The notes under the pieces are model-generated. The model saw only the letters and a program-made list of their open reading frames with translations. It was not told the origin of the DNA and ran no database searches. Shown here one piece after another: positions 36,464 to 45,882 of a DNA stretch of 64,000 bases (its first letter is position 1; each line of letters begins with the position of its first letter). Location of the stretch: positions 16,280 through 80,279 of the forward strand of contig NZ_PGFZ01000004.1 in the NCBI RefSeq assembly GCF_002923755.1. The letters are read 5' to 3'. Source of the stretch: Methylovulum psychrotolerans (GTDB lineage Bacteria > Pseudomonadota > Gammaproteobacteria > Methylococcales > Methylomonadaceae). The position numbers were made by a program, and so were the translations under genes.

Positions 36464-37507
36464 GTGAGCGCGAAAAACCCAGAGAGCCTGAATTATAAAA
36501 GTGCAGGCGTTGATATTGCCGCCGGCAATGAATTAGTCGAACGCATTAAGCCGATTGCCGCCAAGACCCGCACGGCGGGGGTTATGGCGGGGTTGGGCGG
36601 GTTCGGCTCCTTGTTTGAGTTGCCGCTGGACCGCTATCAACAGCCTGTGCTGGTATCGGGTACGGATGGGGTCGGCACCAAGCTGAAACTCGCCATCGAC
36701 CTGAATATCCACAATACCGTCGGCATCGACCTGGTGGCAATGTGCGTTAACGATATTATCGTCCAAGGTGCCGAGCCGCTGTTCTTTTTAGATTATTTTG
36801 CCACGGGCAAGCTGGATGTGGACACGGCGGCGCAAGTCATTGAAGGCATCGGCACAGGCTGCACCCAAGCCGGCGCGGCGTTGGTGGGCGGCGAAACCGC
36901 CGAAATGCCCGGCATGTATGCCGACGGTGAATATGATTTGGCGGGGTTTTGTGTCGGCATTGCCGAAAAAAGCAAAGTCTTAGACGGCAGCCAAGTCAAG
37001 TTGGGCGACAAGCTGATTGCCATTGCGTCGTCCGGGCCGCATTCCAACGGCTATTCTTTAATCCGTAAAATCATCAGCCATAGCGGTGCGGATCTGGCCG
37101 ACCCGTTTGCCGACACGACCTTAGGCGAAGCCTTACTGACCCCGACGCGCATTTATGTTAAGCCGCTATTGGCCTTGTTGGCACAAGTGCCTGTCCACGC
37201 CTTAGCGCACATTACGGGTGGCGGTATTACCGAAAACCTGCCGCGTGTCCTGCAACCGGGCCTTAATGCCGAAATAGACCTGCAAAGCTGGACGTTCCCG
37301 GCGGTGTTCCAATGGTTGCAAACCCAAGGCAATGTGCCTTTGGCGGATATGCTGACCACCTTCAATTGCGGTGTCGGCATGATTGTCTGCGTAGCCCCCG
37401 AAGATGAAGCGGCAACTTTGGCGGCGTTGACCGCTTTAGGGGAAACGGTGTTCAGCATCGGCGAGTTGGTTGCAGGCGAAGGCAAGCCGATGGTCATTTA
37501 CCGTTAG
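36464..37507 (+). CDS. purM: phosphoribosylformylglycinamidine cyclo-ligase
   Basis: A 347-residue AIR synthetase, fifth step of purine biosynthesis, cytoplasmic. Features: [17 protein letters not shown] at the start, [43 protein letters not shown] and [11 protein letters not shown]. The start is the GTG at 36464 ([11 protein letters not shown]); the frame continues upstream, but only this start gives the family length of about 345. A 12-base hairpin follows it. Confidence 0.96.
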   Translation: MSAKNPESLNYKSAGVDIAAGNELVERIKPIAAKTRTAGVMAGLGGFGSLFELPLDRYQQPVLVSGTDGVGTKLKLAIDLNIHNTVGIDLVAMCVNDIIVQGAEPLFFLDYFATGKLDVDTAAQVIEGIGTGCTQAGAALVGGETAEMPGMYADGEYDLAGFCVGIAEKSKVLDGSQVKLGDKLIAIASSGPHSNGYSLIRKIISHSGADLADPFADTTLGEALLTPTRIYVKPLLALLAQVPVHALAHITGGGITENLPRVLQPGLNAEIDLQSWTFPAVFQWLQTQGNVPLADMLTTFNCGVGMIVCVAPEDEAATLAALTALGETVFSIGELVAGEGKPMVIYR

Positions 37508-37519
37508 ATAGTGCAGTCC

Positions 37520-37548
37520 GGCTAGCCGCCCTAGTAGGGCGGCTAGCC
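37520..37548 (+). terminator. hairpin after purM
   Basis: GGCTAGCCGCCC and GGGCGGCTAGCC form a perfect 12-base stem with a five-base loop. It is followed by CTTTAG, so termination is plausible but the T-run is short. Confidence 0.6.
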
Positions 37549-37567
37549 CTTTAGCGGAGCAGCAATT

Positions 37568-38032
37568 ATGCAATGGTCAGATGTAGTCGATAACCCGTAT
37601 TTACAAAACTTACCCTTTAAAATTGAGCTGAACCGTTACGGAAAAATTGAAATGCCCCCGGCTTCTAATAAACACGGGCGTTTACAAATAAAAATTGGGG
37701 CTTTATTAGAACGGAAACTGAAACAAGGGGAAGCGCTCAGCGAGTGTTCCATCCAAACCGGCGAAGGCGTAAAGGTCGCTGATGTCGCGTGGTGTTCTAA
37801 AGCTTTTCTCAAGCTCTATGGTTATGCCACACCCTACCCACGCGCCCCTGATATTTGTGTCGACATTGTTTCGCCAGCCAATTCGACATTAGAAATGGCC
37901 GAAAAAGTGCAACTCTATTTACAAGCAGGTGCCAAAGAAGTCTGGATCGTCTAGGAAAATGGCGCGGTGGATTATTACGGCAACACGGGTAAGCTGATGC
38001 AATCGGCTTATAACATCAGCGTTATAACGTAA
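37568..38032 (+). pseudogene. Uma2 family (DUF820) endonuclease interrupted by an in-frame stop
   Basis: The first 128 codons are a Uma2/PD-(D/E)xK-like protein: PPASNKHGRLQIKIGALLER, VKVADVAWCS, PDICVDIVSPANSTLEM and KVQLYLQAGAKEVWIV. A TAG at 37952-37954 follows VWIV. The same frame then continues for 25 sense codons, ENGAVDYYGNTGKLMQ and onward to TAA at 38030, as a normal Uma2 C-terminus would. The gene is therefore broken, or the end is removed by a recent nonsense change. Start and ribosome-binding site (GGAG) are intact. Confidence 0.75.
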
Positions 38033-38045
38033 CAAGAAGGCGTTT

Positions 38046-38702
38046 ATGGACACCGATTTATACGAAAGCAAAACCTGCGCAACTTATTTTTCTGACCCCA
38101 GAAAGGAGATGTTGGCATTTTTGCCGCAACAATGCGCCCGTTTATTGGATGTCGGTTGTGGCGGCGGTCATTTTGGCGCTTTAGTGAAAGCGGAAAAAGG
38201 CACCGAAGTCTGGGGTGTCGATCTCAGTATCCGGGGCATAGACAGCGCCAAAGGCAAGCTGGATCACGCCATCTTAGGGGAATTTTCGCCCGCCACACCC
38301 TTACCTGACGGCTATTTTGATGCCATTACCTTTAATGACAGCCTTGAGCATTTCGCCGACCCGAAACCGGCTTTGGAATTATGCAAAAGCAAATTGGCTC
38401 CAGGCGGGCGTATCATCTGTTCTTTGCCCAATGTCCGCTATATTGATAATATTCTCCATTTATTGGTCGATATGGACTGGCAATACTGTGATGCGGGTAT
38501 TTTGGACTATACCCACTTACGGTTTTTTACTAAAAAAAGCATGGAACGCTTGTTTATCGAAGCGGGTTATAAAGTCGAATCCATCACGGGTATCAGGCCG
38601 CACTATTGGACGGGTAAGAAAATATTTCTCCTGCGTTTACTGTTCGGCAAGTATGTTGCGGACATGAAATACCTGAACTATGTCGTGGTTGCCACGTTGT
38701 AG
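38046..38702 (+). CDS. class I SAM-dependent methyltransferase
   Basis: A 218-residue methyltransferase. Motif I is LLDVGCGGGHFGALV (about 33-47), motif II WGVDLS, and the later stretch DAITFNDSLEHFADP with GGRIICSLPNVRY. It resembles O-antigen/cell-surface methyltransferases of the Methyltransf_11/23 type. Substrate unknown. It follows the broken Uma2 gene by 13 bases with its own GAAGG ribosome-binding site. Confidence 0.82.
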   Translation: MDTDLYESKTCATYFSDPRKEMLAFLPQQCARLLDVGCGGGHFGALVKAEKGTEVWGVDLSIRGIDSAKGKLDHAILGEFSPATPLPDGYFDAITFNDSLEHFADPKPALELCKSKLAPGGRIICSLPNVRYIDNILHLLVDMDWQYCDAGILDYTHLRFFTKKSMERLFIEAGYKVESITGIRPHYWTGKKIFLLRLLFGKYVADMKYLNYVVVATL

Positions 38703-38783
38703 CTTATTGCTTATAGGCCTATTGGGGCTAACACAAACCTGCTAGTGTGGGGTTGGACTGTTTAAATGGCTGGATAAAGCGAT

Positions 38784-39482
38784 TTAGTCTTTAACCAGCC
38801 GTTCCCAAGACACTTGCGCCAAGCTATCCACCACCACCGCCCCGCACAGCCCGTGTCCCTCCAACTGTTCCGTAGCCGTCAAATCAATAATCCGCCATGT
38901 TGTTGCCTCGCCATAACCGTCGGGCAGCCTTAAAAAAGTCTCCGGTTGTTCGGGATTGATGACGCAATGCTTTAAGCCTAAGGCAATGCCGCGTCCGGTG
39001 GCTTTGACAAACGCTTCCTTCTTAGTCCAGAAGCGATAAAACTCAAGGGTCTGTCGTGTTGGTGGTAAGCCATGCCAGTAGGCGGCCTCTTCGTCGGCAA
39101 AGCATTTTTTCACTAAGACGGCAAGATTGGGGCGGGGGGAGGGCAGTTCAATATCGATACCTAACTGGCAGTGTCCGGCAATGGCGACGATTAAATGCCG
39201 GGCGGTATGCGAGATATTGAAAACAGTTTGCGGATGTGCCGGCAAGTAAGGCTTGCCCGTTTCGGTACGCGCGATGCCGATGGCGGCGGGGGCTTGTTGG
39301 AGATAATCCGCCAGCAACAGGCGTAGATTGCCGCGTACCGCTAAGTAACGTTGCCGTATTAGCGGGTGGCTGAGGGTATGGGCGTGTGCCAGTTCGGTGT
39401 CATCCAGCAACGGCAGGTAACGGTCAGCATCTGCATCTTCCGCCAGTTCGACATGCCATAAGTGGATATTAGGGTCAGGCAC
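38784..39482 (-). CDS. 4'-phosphopantetheinyl transferase, Sfp type
   Basis: A 232-residue PPTase. The signature pieces are VFNISHTARHLIVAIAG, LGIDIELPSPR (about 110-120) with the Mg-binding Asp and Glu, and FWTKKEAFVKATGRGIALGL (about 148-167). It transfers the phosphopantetheine arm from CoA to carrier proteins of fatty-acid, polyketide or peptide synthases. It follows the phosphoesterase gene by four bases on the same strand. No synthase gene is in the window, so the carrier protein lies elsewhere. Confidence 0.9.
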   Translation of the reverse strand: MPDPNIHLWHVELAEDADADRYLPLLDDTELAHAHTLSHPLIRQRYLAVRGNLRLLLADYLQQAPAAIGIARTETGKPYLPAHPQTVFNISHTARHLIVAIAGHCQLGIDIELPSPRPNLAVLVKKCFADEEAAYWHGLPPTRQTLEFYRFWTKKEAFVKATGRGIALGLKHCVINPEQPETFLRLPDGYGEATTWRIIDLTATEQLEGHGLCGAVVVDSLAQVSWERLVKD

Positions 39483-39486
39483 GGCG

Positions 39487-40974
39487 TTAAGGCGGGAAGC
39501 TAAACGCGTTGCTTAAATCGCCGACATCGGCGCGGACACCGGGCAATGCCGTCAGGCCATGGCGGCGGGTTAGGAATTTGATAATGGAGGTGGTGTCATA
39601 CAGGCTATGGTCAACTGTGCCGCGTTTGGCGAACGGTGAAATAATCAGGGCCGGAATCCGTGAACCGGGTCCCCAGCGGTCGCCCTTAGGTGGGGCGACA
39701 TGATCCCAGAAACCGCCGTTTTCATCGTAAGTGACGATAATCGCCATGTTAGGCCATTGTTTGCTGGCGCGTAGGCGGGTCAGTAAATCGGCGATGTGGG
39801 CATCGCCGCTCAGCACGTCGGTATAGCCGGGATGTTCGTTAAATTGGCCGGGTGGTTTGTAAAACGCCACTTGCGGTAAAGTGCCATCGGCGATGGCTTG
39901 CAGGAAGTCGCTGCCGTCTTTTAAATGTTCGGCACGGTCTGGGCTATCCGGTGCAAAGCGGGCGTAATAGTTAAAAGGCTGGTGGTGGGCTTGGAAATTG
40001 ACTGATCCTGGGGATTCGGCATAAATCACTTGGCGTTGCGGTTTTTGCAGCCTACCGTCGGCGACGGCTTGGTGCCAGCCGCCCGCATACCACGCCCAGC
40101 TAACTTTTTTCTCAGACAGGGTGTCGCCGACAGTCTTTTGGGTTTGCGGCGGCAAATGGTAGGCGTGTGTACCCGCTAAACGTGGGTCGCCGTTTGGATC
40201 GGGGGAAATGCCGGACGGTTGGTAGGGCGGTTGGGCCGTGTTGACGGAATAGCCGTCGGGGCTGAAGGCACCATCAAAAAACGTTGGCGGGCCTTGTAGT
40301 GCCGAGGCAGGGCTGTCAGGTTTGCGTTTTAAGTGTCCTTGTCCGTCTAATTGGGCGCGAAGGGTGGGTGGGGCATTTTCATCGCGTGGGGTACAGGCAC
40401 ACACTAGCCATTGATGGTTAAGGTAAGAGCCGCCGAACGCGCCCATAAAAAAATGGTCGGCCAAGACATAGTCCTGCGCCCAACGCCACAAGGCCAGTTT
40501 GCTGCCGTCATAATGGCCCATGGTCAGGCCGCCTGCATCGGACAGGGCGGCGAAACGGTTATTCAGACCACCGTTGATTTGTTCGGTTTGCTGATAATAA
40601 CGGTGGGTAAGGTCACGGGTCTCTACCGACAGCGGCAGGTTAATGGGGGCTTGGTCGATGGCGAAAGGCCGGTTAGGCAGTTTAGCGGCAATGAGCGGAG
40701 TGGTTTTGCCCGCCCAGATAGGCGGCAGTTGTGCCAAGGGCTTACCGTCATGGTCAAGTTGGGTAGTTTGTTCGGCGGTCGCTTGGGCGATGCCGTCCGC
40801 GCCGGGAAACAGGCCGTACAAATTATCAAAGCTGCGGTTTTCGGCATAAATGACGACGACAGTCTGGATGGCTTGGAGCGGGTCGGGCGGTGGGGTTTGC
40901 GCCGATACCGCGCAACCTGACAAGATGAGGGCGGCGATTAATCCGTTAGCACAAGGGATGAAGGGAGTATTCAT
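39487..40974 (-). CDS. phosphoesterase family lipoprotein (acid phosphatase / phospholipase C-like)
   Basis: A 495-residue protein of the alkaline-phosphatase-like Phosphoesterase family. The signal peptide carries a lipobox (LSGC, Cys at about 21). Catalytic features: VVVIYAENRSFDNLYGLFPG near residue 40 (AENxSFD), FFMGAFGGSYLNHQWLVCAC, and the metal-binding IVTYDENGGFWDHV with DHSLYDTTSII. Relatives are acid phosphatase AcpA and non-haemolytic phospholipase C. Likely periplasmic or surface-bound. It precedes the PPTase gene; there is no obvious functional link. Confidence 0.88.
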   Translation of the reverse strand: MNTPFIPCANGLIAALILSGCAVSAQTPPPDPLQAIQTVVVIYAENRSFDNLYGLFPGADGIAQATAEQTTQLDHDGKPLAQLPPIWAGKTTPLIAAKLPNRPFAIDQAPINLPLSVETRDLTHRYYQQTEQINGGLNNRFAALSDAGGLTMGHYDGSKLALWRWAQDYVLADHFFMGAFGGSYLNHQWLVCACTPRDENAPPTLRAQLDGQGHLKRKPDSPASALQGPPTFFDGAFSPDGYSVNTAQPPYQPSGISPDPNGDPRLAGTHAYHLPPQTQKTVGDTLSEKKVSWAWYAGGWHQAVADGRLQKPQRQVIYAESPGSVNFQAHHQPFNYYARFAPDSPDRAEHLKDGSDFLQAIADGTLPQVAFYKPPGQFNEHPGYTDVLSGDAHIADLLTRLRASKQWPNMAIIVTYDENGGFWDHVAPPKGDRWGPGSRIPALIISPFAKRGTVDHSLYDTTSIIKFLTRRHGLTALPGVRADVGDLSNAFSFPP

Positions 40975-41034
40975 GGAGATGGTCGCCAGCGTCAGGGTAT
41001 CGGTTGCGGGAATGGCGGGCTTTGCCGTTCCGGC

Positions 41035-41910
<876 letters not shown>

Positions 41911-41996
41911 TCATTTAACTTTAATCTACCTGTCATTAAGCTGACACGTTCCTTAATTATTCTGTGCCGAAGATACTCTTCAACACATGGATACTT

Positions 41997-42788
41997 ATGA
42001 TAAAAAACACTGCTGAGGTAAACGTCAAACCGACTAAACGGCTGGAATGTTTTGTTGCCCATTCGGAAGCCTTGATTAAGGAGGCACAAGTATTACGGTA
42101 CCGTGTTTTCGCGAAAGAAATGGGCGCTAAGCTAAAGTCGGAATCGGAAGGCCTAGATTACGATGACGTTGACCAATATTGCGATCATTTAGTGGTTTAT
42201 GACAACGTTAGCCAAAAAGTGGTCGGTTATACCCGTTTATTGACCCAATACCAAGCGGATCAGTTGGGGCATTTTTATTCCCAAAGCGAATTTAAGCTGG
42301 ATCAAGTGTTGGCATTGCCTGGGCGTTTTCTGGAAATTGGCCGTACCTGTGTTGACCCGGACTTTCGCGGCAGCGCGGTCTTGACCACCTTATGGTCGGC
42401 TTTGGTCGAATACGCCTTAAAAGGCCAGTTCAACTATTTATTGGGCTGTGCCAGTATCACCCCAGGCCCTAGCGGCTTTGCGGTCGATGCCGTATACCGT
42501 AATATCGACGCGAAAAACATCGCCCCGTCAGCATTAGACGTAACCCCGACTATTCCGGTGCCGCAGGCTTTGCGTTGTAACCGCGACGAATCCGGCATTC
42601 CGCCGTTACTGAAAGCCTATTTGCGTTTCGGTGCCTTAATTTGCGGCGAACCGTGCTGGGATGAAGACTTCAATTGTATGGACTTGTTCGTGTTATTGCC
42701 CTTAGACCAATTACAAGAACGTTACAGCAAGCATTATATGCGGGATTATCAGGCCAGTAATGAAATCGAAAAGTCGGCTGTATTATAA
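41997..42788 (+). CDS. olsB: ornithine-acyl-ACP N-acyltransferase (OlsB)-like
   Basis: A 263-residue GNAT-fold acyltransferase of the hemolysin/OlsB family. Recognisable parts: EAQVLRYRVFAKEMG, GYTRLLTQYQA, LEIGRTCVDPDFRGS (about 103-117) and GCASITPGPSGFAVDAVYR. It makes lyso-ornithine lipid from ornithine and acyl-ACP. The GTG at 41964 is an alternative start. The next gene, an acyltransferase, overlaps by 29 bases. Confidence 0.88.
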   Translation: MIKNTAEVNVKPTKRLECFVAHSEALIKEAQVLRYRVFAKEMGAKLKSESEGLDYDDVDQYCDHLVVYDNVSQKVVGYTRLLTQYQADQLGHFYSQSEFKLDQVLALPGRFLEIGRTCVDPDFRGSAVLTTLWSALVEYALKGQFNYLLGCASITPGPSGFAVDAVYRNIDAKNIAPSALDVTPTIPVPQALRCNRDESGIPPLLKAYLRFGALICGEPCWDEDFNCMDLFVLLPLDQLQERYSKHYMRDYQASNEIEKSAVL

Positions 42789-43542
42789 GCTGTTGAGTGT
42801 CGCGCTGTTGGCGGTTGCCGGGTGCTTTATCTCTGGGGTCATTTTCCCCACATTAAACCTTGTGTGTCCGCCCAACACGGCCAGAGATTACCGCGATGCC
42901 CTGAAAAAACGCTGGCTGTGCTGGTTCAGCGCCATCGTCAAACTGGATGTCACCTTAGAAGGCGCATGGCCTGAGCAGCCCGGCCTGATTGTCAGCAACC
43001 ATGTGTCATGGCTGGACATTATCCTGCTCGGCCAATACCTGCCCGCTTATTTTGTCGCCAAAAGCGACATCGCCAGTTGGCCTATCTTCGGCTTTATGGC
43101 GAGGCAGTCCGGCACTATCTTTATCCGGCGCGGCGAAAAGAAGCATGTTTTTGAGACCGCCGAACAGATGGTCTGGTTGTTAAAGCAACACAGTAATATC
43201 TTCGCCTTTCCCGAAGGCACCACCACGCGTGGCGACGATGTCGCGCATTTCCACGCGTCGCTGTTCCAAGCCGCTTTGTTGACCAAAGTGCCGGTGCAGC
43301 CTGTCGCCATCCAATACCTAGGCGCGGCGCAACACCTTGCCCCGTTTGTCGATGACGACGACTTATTGCCACATCTGATCAATATGCTGAAACTGGAGCG
43401 CGTAGAAGTCCGCCTCAGCATCCTGCCACTGCTCGACACCAACGGCAAAACCCGCCAAGCGGTGAGCCAAGAGGCGCGTGGCCTGATTCGCGGCGCGTTC
43501 ATTGATAATCTGACGGCTGCTAGCCAGTCTGCACATTCTTAA
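42760..43542 (+). CDS. olsA: 1-acyl transferase, OlsA-like (PlsC family)
   Basis: A 260-residue PlsC-type acyltransferase. An N-terminal membrane helix (LLSVALLAVAGCFISGVIFP) precedes the catalytic motif NHVSWLDIILL (HX4D, about 78-84) and the substrate motif FPEGTTTRGD (about 148-157). Adjacent to an OlsB homologue, it probably acylates lyso-ornithine lipid to ornithine lipid; the alternative is lysophosphatidate acylation. The start overlaps olsB by 29 bases. Inner membrane. Confidence 0.87.
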   Translation: MKSKSRLYYKLLSVALLAVAGCFISGVIFPTLNLVCPPNTARDYRDALKKRWLCWFSAIVKLDVTLEGAWPEQPGLIVSNHVSWLDIILLGQYLPAYFVAKSDIASWPIFGFMARQSGTIFIRRGEKKHVFETAEQMVWLLKQHSNIFAFPEGTTTRGDDVAHFHASLFQAALLTKVPVQPVAIQYLGAAQHLAPFVDDDDLLPHLINMLKLERVEVRLSILPLLDTNGKTRQAVSQEARGLIRGAFIDNLTAASQSAHS

Positions 43543-43625
43543 AATAGCGGCATCTGTGTTATTGTTGCGCTTTTCTCATCCAGAAAAGCGTACCTATCTT
43601 GCAACATCAACTTCTTAGCCCCGCC

Positions 43626-44651
43626 ATGACTGGCTTTAAATTCCCCGAACTTGCACAACTCGAAGGCCTGATCGAGAAGTTTGGTACGCGTGCGCGTACC
43701 GAAGTGATCGACCGTGTCCGCTATAAACATTTGGAATTCCCCATCTATAGCCTAACGCTAGGCACGACTAAGCCTGATGTGCCGGTACTGGCGTTTTTTG
43801 GCGGGGTGCATGGTTTGGAAAAAATCGGTTCGGAAGTGATTTTGTCGTATCTGCAAACCATACTGCACTTGCTGGATTGGGACGAGGAGTTGCAGCAACG
43901 GCTGGAAAATTCGCGATTGGTGTTTGTGCCTATCGTCAATCCGGTCGGGGTTTATCTGGGGCGGCGCTCCAACGGCAATTGTGTGGATTTGATGCGCAAC
44001 TCGCCTATTGAGGGCGAGGGTGAGGGGGCGAAGAAAATTTATAGCGGCCAGCAATTGACGCGCTATCTGCCGTGGTATCGCGGTGATGTCACGCAGATGG
44101 AACAAGAGTCCTTGGCCTTATGTAAGGTGGTGCAGGAGCAGTTATTTACCGCACCGCTGTCGATGGCGTTGGATTTGCATTCCGGGTTCGGCATTAAAGA
44201 CCGTTTATGGTTTCCTTATGCCTCGCGGCAAGTGCCGTTTGCCTATATCCCGCAAGCGATGGCGTTAAAAGATTTGTTTGACCGTTGTTATCAGAACCAT
44301 GTTTATAAAATTGAGCCGATGTCGCAGGAATATGTGATTAACGGCGATTTATGGGATTATTTGTTCGACCAGTTTGTCGGCCAGTTTGGTCAGCAGAAGT
44401 TTTTTCTGCCCTTGACCTTAGAAATGGGCTCGTGGCTATGGTTGCGGAAAAACCCGCTGCACTTGTTTTATCGGCACGGCTTGTTCCACCCTATGCTGCC
44501 GCACCGCCAACAGCGGGTGTTGCGCCGCCATTTCGTCCTGTTTGATTTTCTGCACCGGAGTTTGTTGTATCCGGCGCCGTGGGCGCGGCTCACCCCGGAA
44601 CAACAGGCCGCTAACCAAGCGAAGGCCGAAGGCTTGTGGTATGGCCGATAA
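43626..44651 (+). CDS. M14-like zinc carboxypeptidase
   Basis: A 341-residue protein with the M14 peptidase pattern: FGGVHGLEKIGSEVILSYL (HxxE zinc ligands, about 64-80), ALDLHSGFGIKD (third zinc ligand, about 179) and a catalytic-type Glu in PLTLEMGSW (about 274). Related to DUF2817-like amidases/peptidases. No signal peptide, so cytoplasmic. It begins 83 bases after olsA. The start at ATG is preferred over a TTG nine codons upstream. Substrate unknown. Confidence 0.82.
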   Translation: MTGFKFPELAQLEGLIEKFGTRARTEVIDRVRYKHLEFPIYSLTLGTTKPDVPVLAFFGGVHGLEKIGSEVILSYLQTILHLLDWDEELQQRLENSRLVFVPIVNPVGVYLGRRSNGNCVDLMRNSPIEGEGEGAKKIYSGQQLTRYLPWYRGDVTQMEQESLALCKVVQEQLFTAPLSMALDLHSGFGIKDRLWFPYASRQVPFAYIPQAMALKDLFDRCYQNHVYKIEPMSQEYVINGDLWDYLFDQFVGQFGQQKFFLPLTLEMGSWLWLRKNPLHLFYRHGLFHPMLPHRQQRVLRRHFVLFDFLHRSLLYPAPWARLTPEQQAANQAKAEGLWYGR

Positions 44652-45411
44652 GCGTGGGCAGCAATGGGTGTTATTGCGCGGTCTGGCGCGTGAATCGGCA
44701 CATTGGGGGGATTTTCTCCCGCAACTTCAGGCGCAGTTTCCCGCCGCGACGATAACTGCTTTGGATTTGCCGGGGACGGGGCAATTTTGCGCCCAGCCCA
44801 GCCCCGATAATATCGCCGCCATTACCGAGCATGTCCGCGCCCAAGCGATGGCGCGGGGGCTGTTGGCGCAACCCGTCACGTTGCTGGCGGTGTCGCTGGG
44901 GGCGATGGTGGCGTGGGAATGGTTACAGCGCTATCCTGATGACTGTTGCGGCGCGGTGTTGATGAACACCAGCTTTGCTAGTCTAAGCCCGTTCTACCAG
45001 CGTTTGCGTTGGCAAAGTTATCGGCAATTTGCGGCGGCACTGATGCAGCGCGACGTTTATCGGCGCGAGTTAGGGATTGTCCGCTTAGTGGGCAATCGGC
45101 CTGGGCAGTATGAGACGGTGGCGCAGGCGTGGGCGGCTATCCAAACCGCCCGGCCTTTGCAGGTAAGCAACGCCATCAGGCAACTACGCGCCGCTGCCAG
45201 CTACCGCCCGGCACTGACACCGCCCTTAGCCCCGGTGCTGTTGCTTAACGGTCTGGGCGACCGCTTAGTGTCCCCGGCGTGTACCGAGGCGATCCACCAG
45301 CACTATGGCTTAACCTTGCGCCGCCACCCTTGGGCTGGGCATGACCTGACCTTGGATGATGGCGGCTGGGTGCGTGGGCAAGTGTGCGAGTGGTTAGCGG
45401 AGCCGGGTTAA
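44641..45411 (+). CDS. alpha/beta hydrolase
   Basis: A 256-residue alpha/beta hydrolase. The nucleophile elbow VSLGAMVAW (about 83-91), the strand LLLNGLGDRLVSPAC (about 204-218) with the acid Asp, and the final His in HPWAGHDLTLDDG are all in place. Substrate unknown. The ATG lies inside the last codons of the peptidase gene (11-base overlap). Its 3' end and the first bases beyond are repeated, diverged, at 47.45-47.57 kb. Confidence 0.82.
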   Translation: MADKRGQQWVLLRGLARESAHWGDFLPQLQAQFPAATITALDLPGTGQFCAQPSPDNIAAITEHVRAQAMARGLLAQPVTLLAVSLGAMVAWEWLQRYPDDCCGAVLMNTSFASLSPFYQRLRWQSYRQFAAALMQRDVYRRELGIVRLVGNRPGQYETVAQAWAAIQTARPLQVSNAIRQLRAAASYRPALTPPLAPVLLLNGLGDRLVSPACTEAIHQHYGLTLRRHPWAGHDLTLDDGGWVRGQVCEWLAEPG

Positions 45412-45443
45412 TGGCCGTTAATCGTTGCAGTAGCTGGCGAGTC
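45309..45443. repeat. duplicated junction, copy A
   Basis: The end of the hydrolase gene and about 30 bases beyond. The last 80 bases (45361-45441) match 47491-47571 closely, and weaker similarity extends about 45 bases further left. On the minus strand, copy A encodes SYCND-stop, the last residues of the HNH protein whose complete gene ends in copy B. Confidence 0.78.
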
Positions 45444-45882
45444 GGATGGGTCTTTTATAAAAAGCATAGCGGTATATAACACACTTCGTTATTAGACCTT
45501 GCTAAGAGGTCATTTCTTGCGCATTCCTCAGTTTTTTGTGTTTTTCGTGAGCAAAAACACCGCCGCCTACTATGCAAAACGGCATCACCAAATTACGGAA
45601 ATCACCTTATTGCTGGCTGGGTCTATTTCCTTTTATACTGGAATCCCGCGACATTATTGTTGGGCCTTCAAGAAATTAGGATAAAACCCTGCGAAAAATA
45701 AAAGCAACCGTAATGAAGTGCCTAGCCATTATGGAAGCAGATAAGGTGGAGCCGCCATTCAGCCGGACGCTTACATTATCGGACAATTTTTGGGTGATTA
45801 TCCCTATGAGTACGCTGACTTGATTGTCAATTTTACCAACTTTTGGCGGCAGCCTTTTCATCCATTTCAACCGAGGTGTCTT
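45412..45882. other. intergenic region upstream of the secreted-protein gene
   Basis: After the end of copy A no gene is supported. The minus-strand frame 45676-45870 and plus-strand frame before 45883 are open but have no family character. GAGG at 45872-45876 is the ribosome-binding site for the next gene. Confidence 0.45.

Noticed and set aside
45676..45870. A 64-codon minus-strand gene upstream of the secreted protein
   Set aside because: No ribosome-binding site or family character; overlaps the upstream region and ribosome-binding site of the plus-strand gene.
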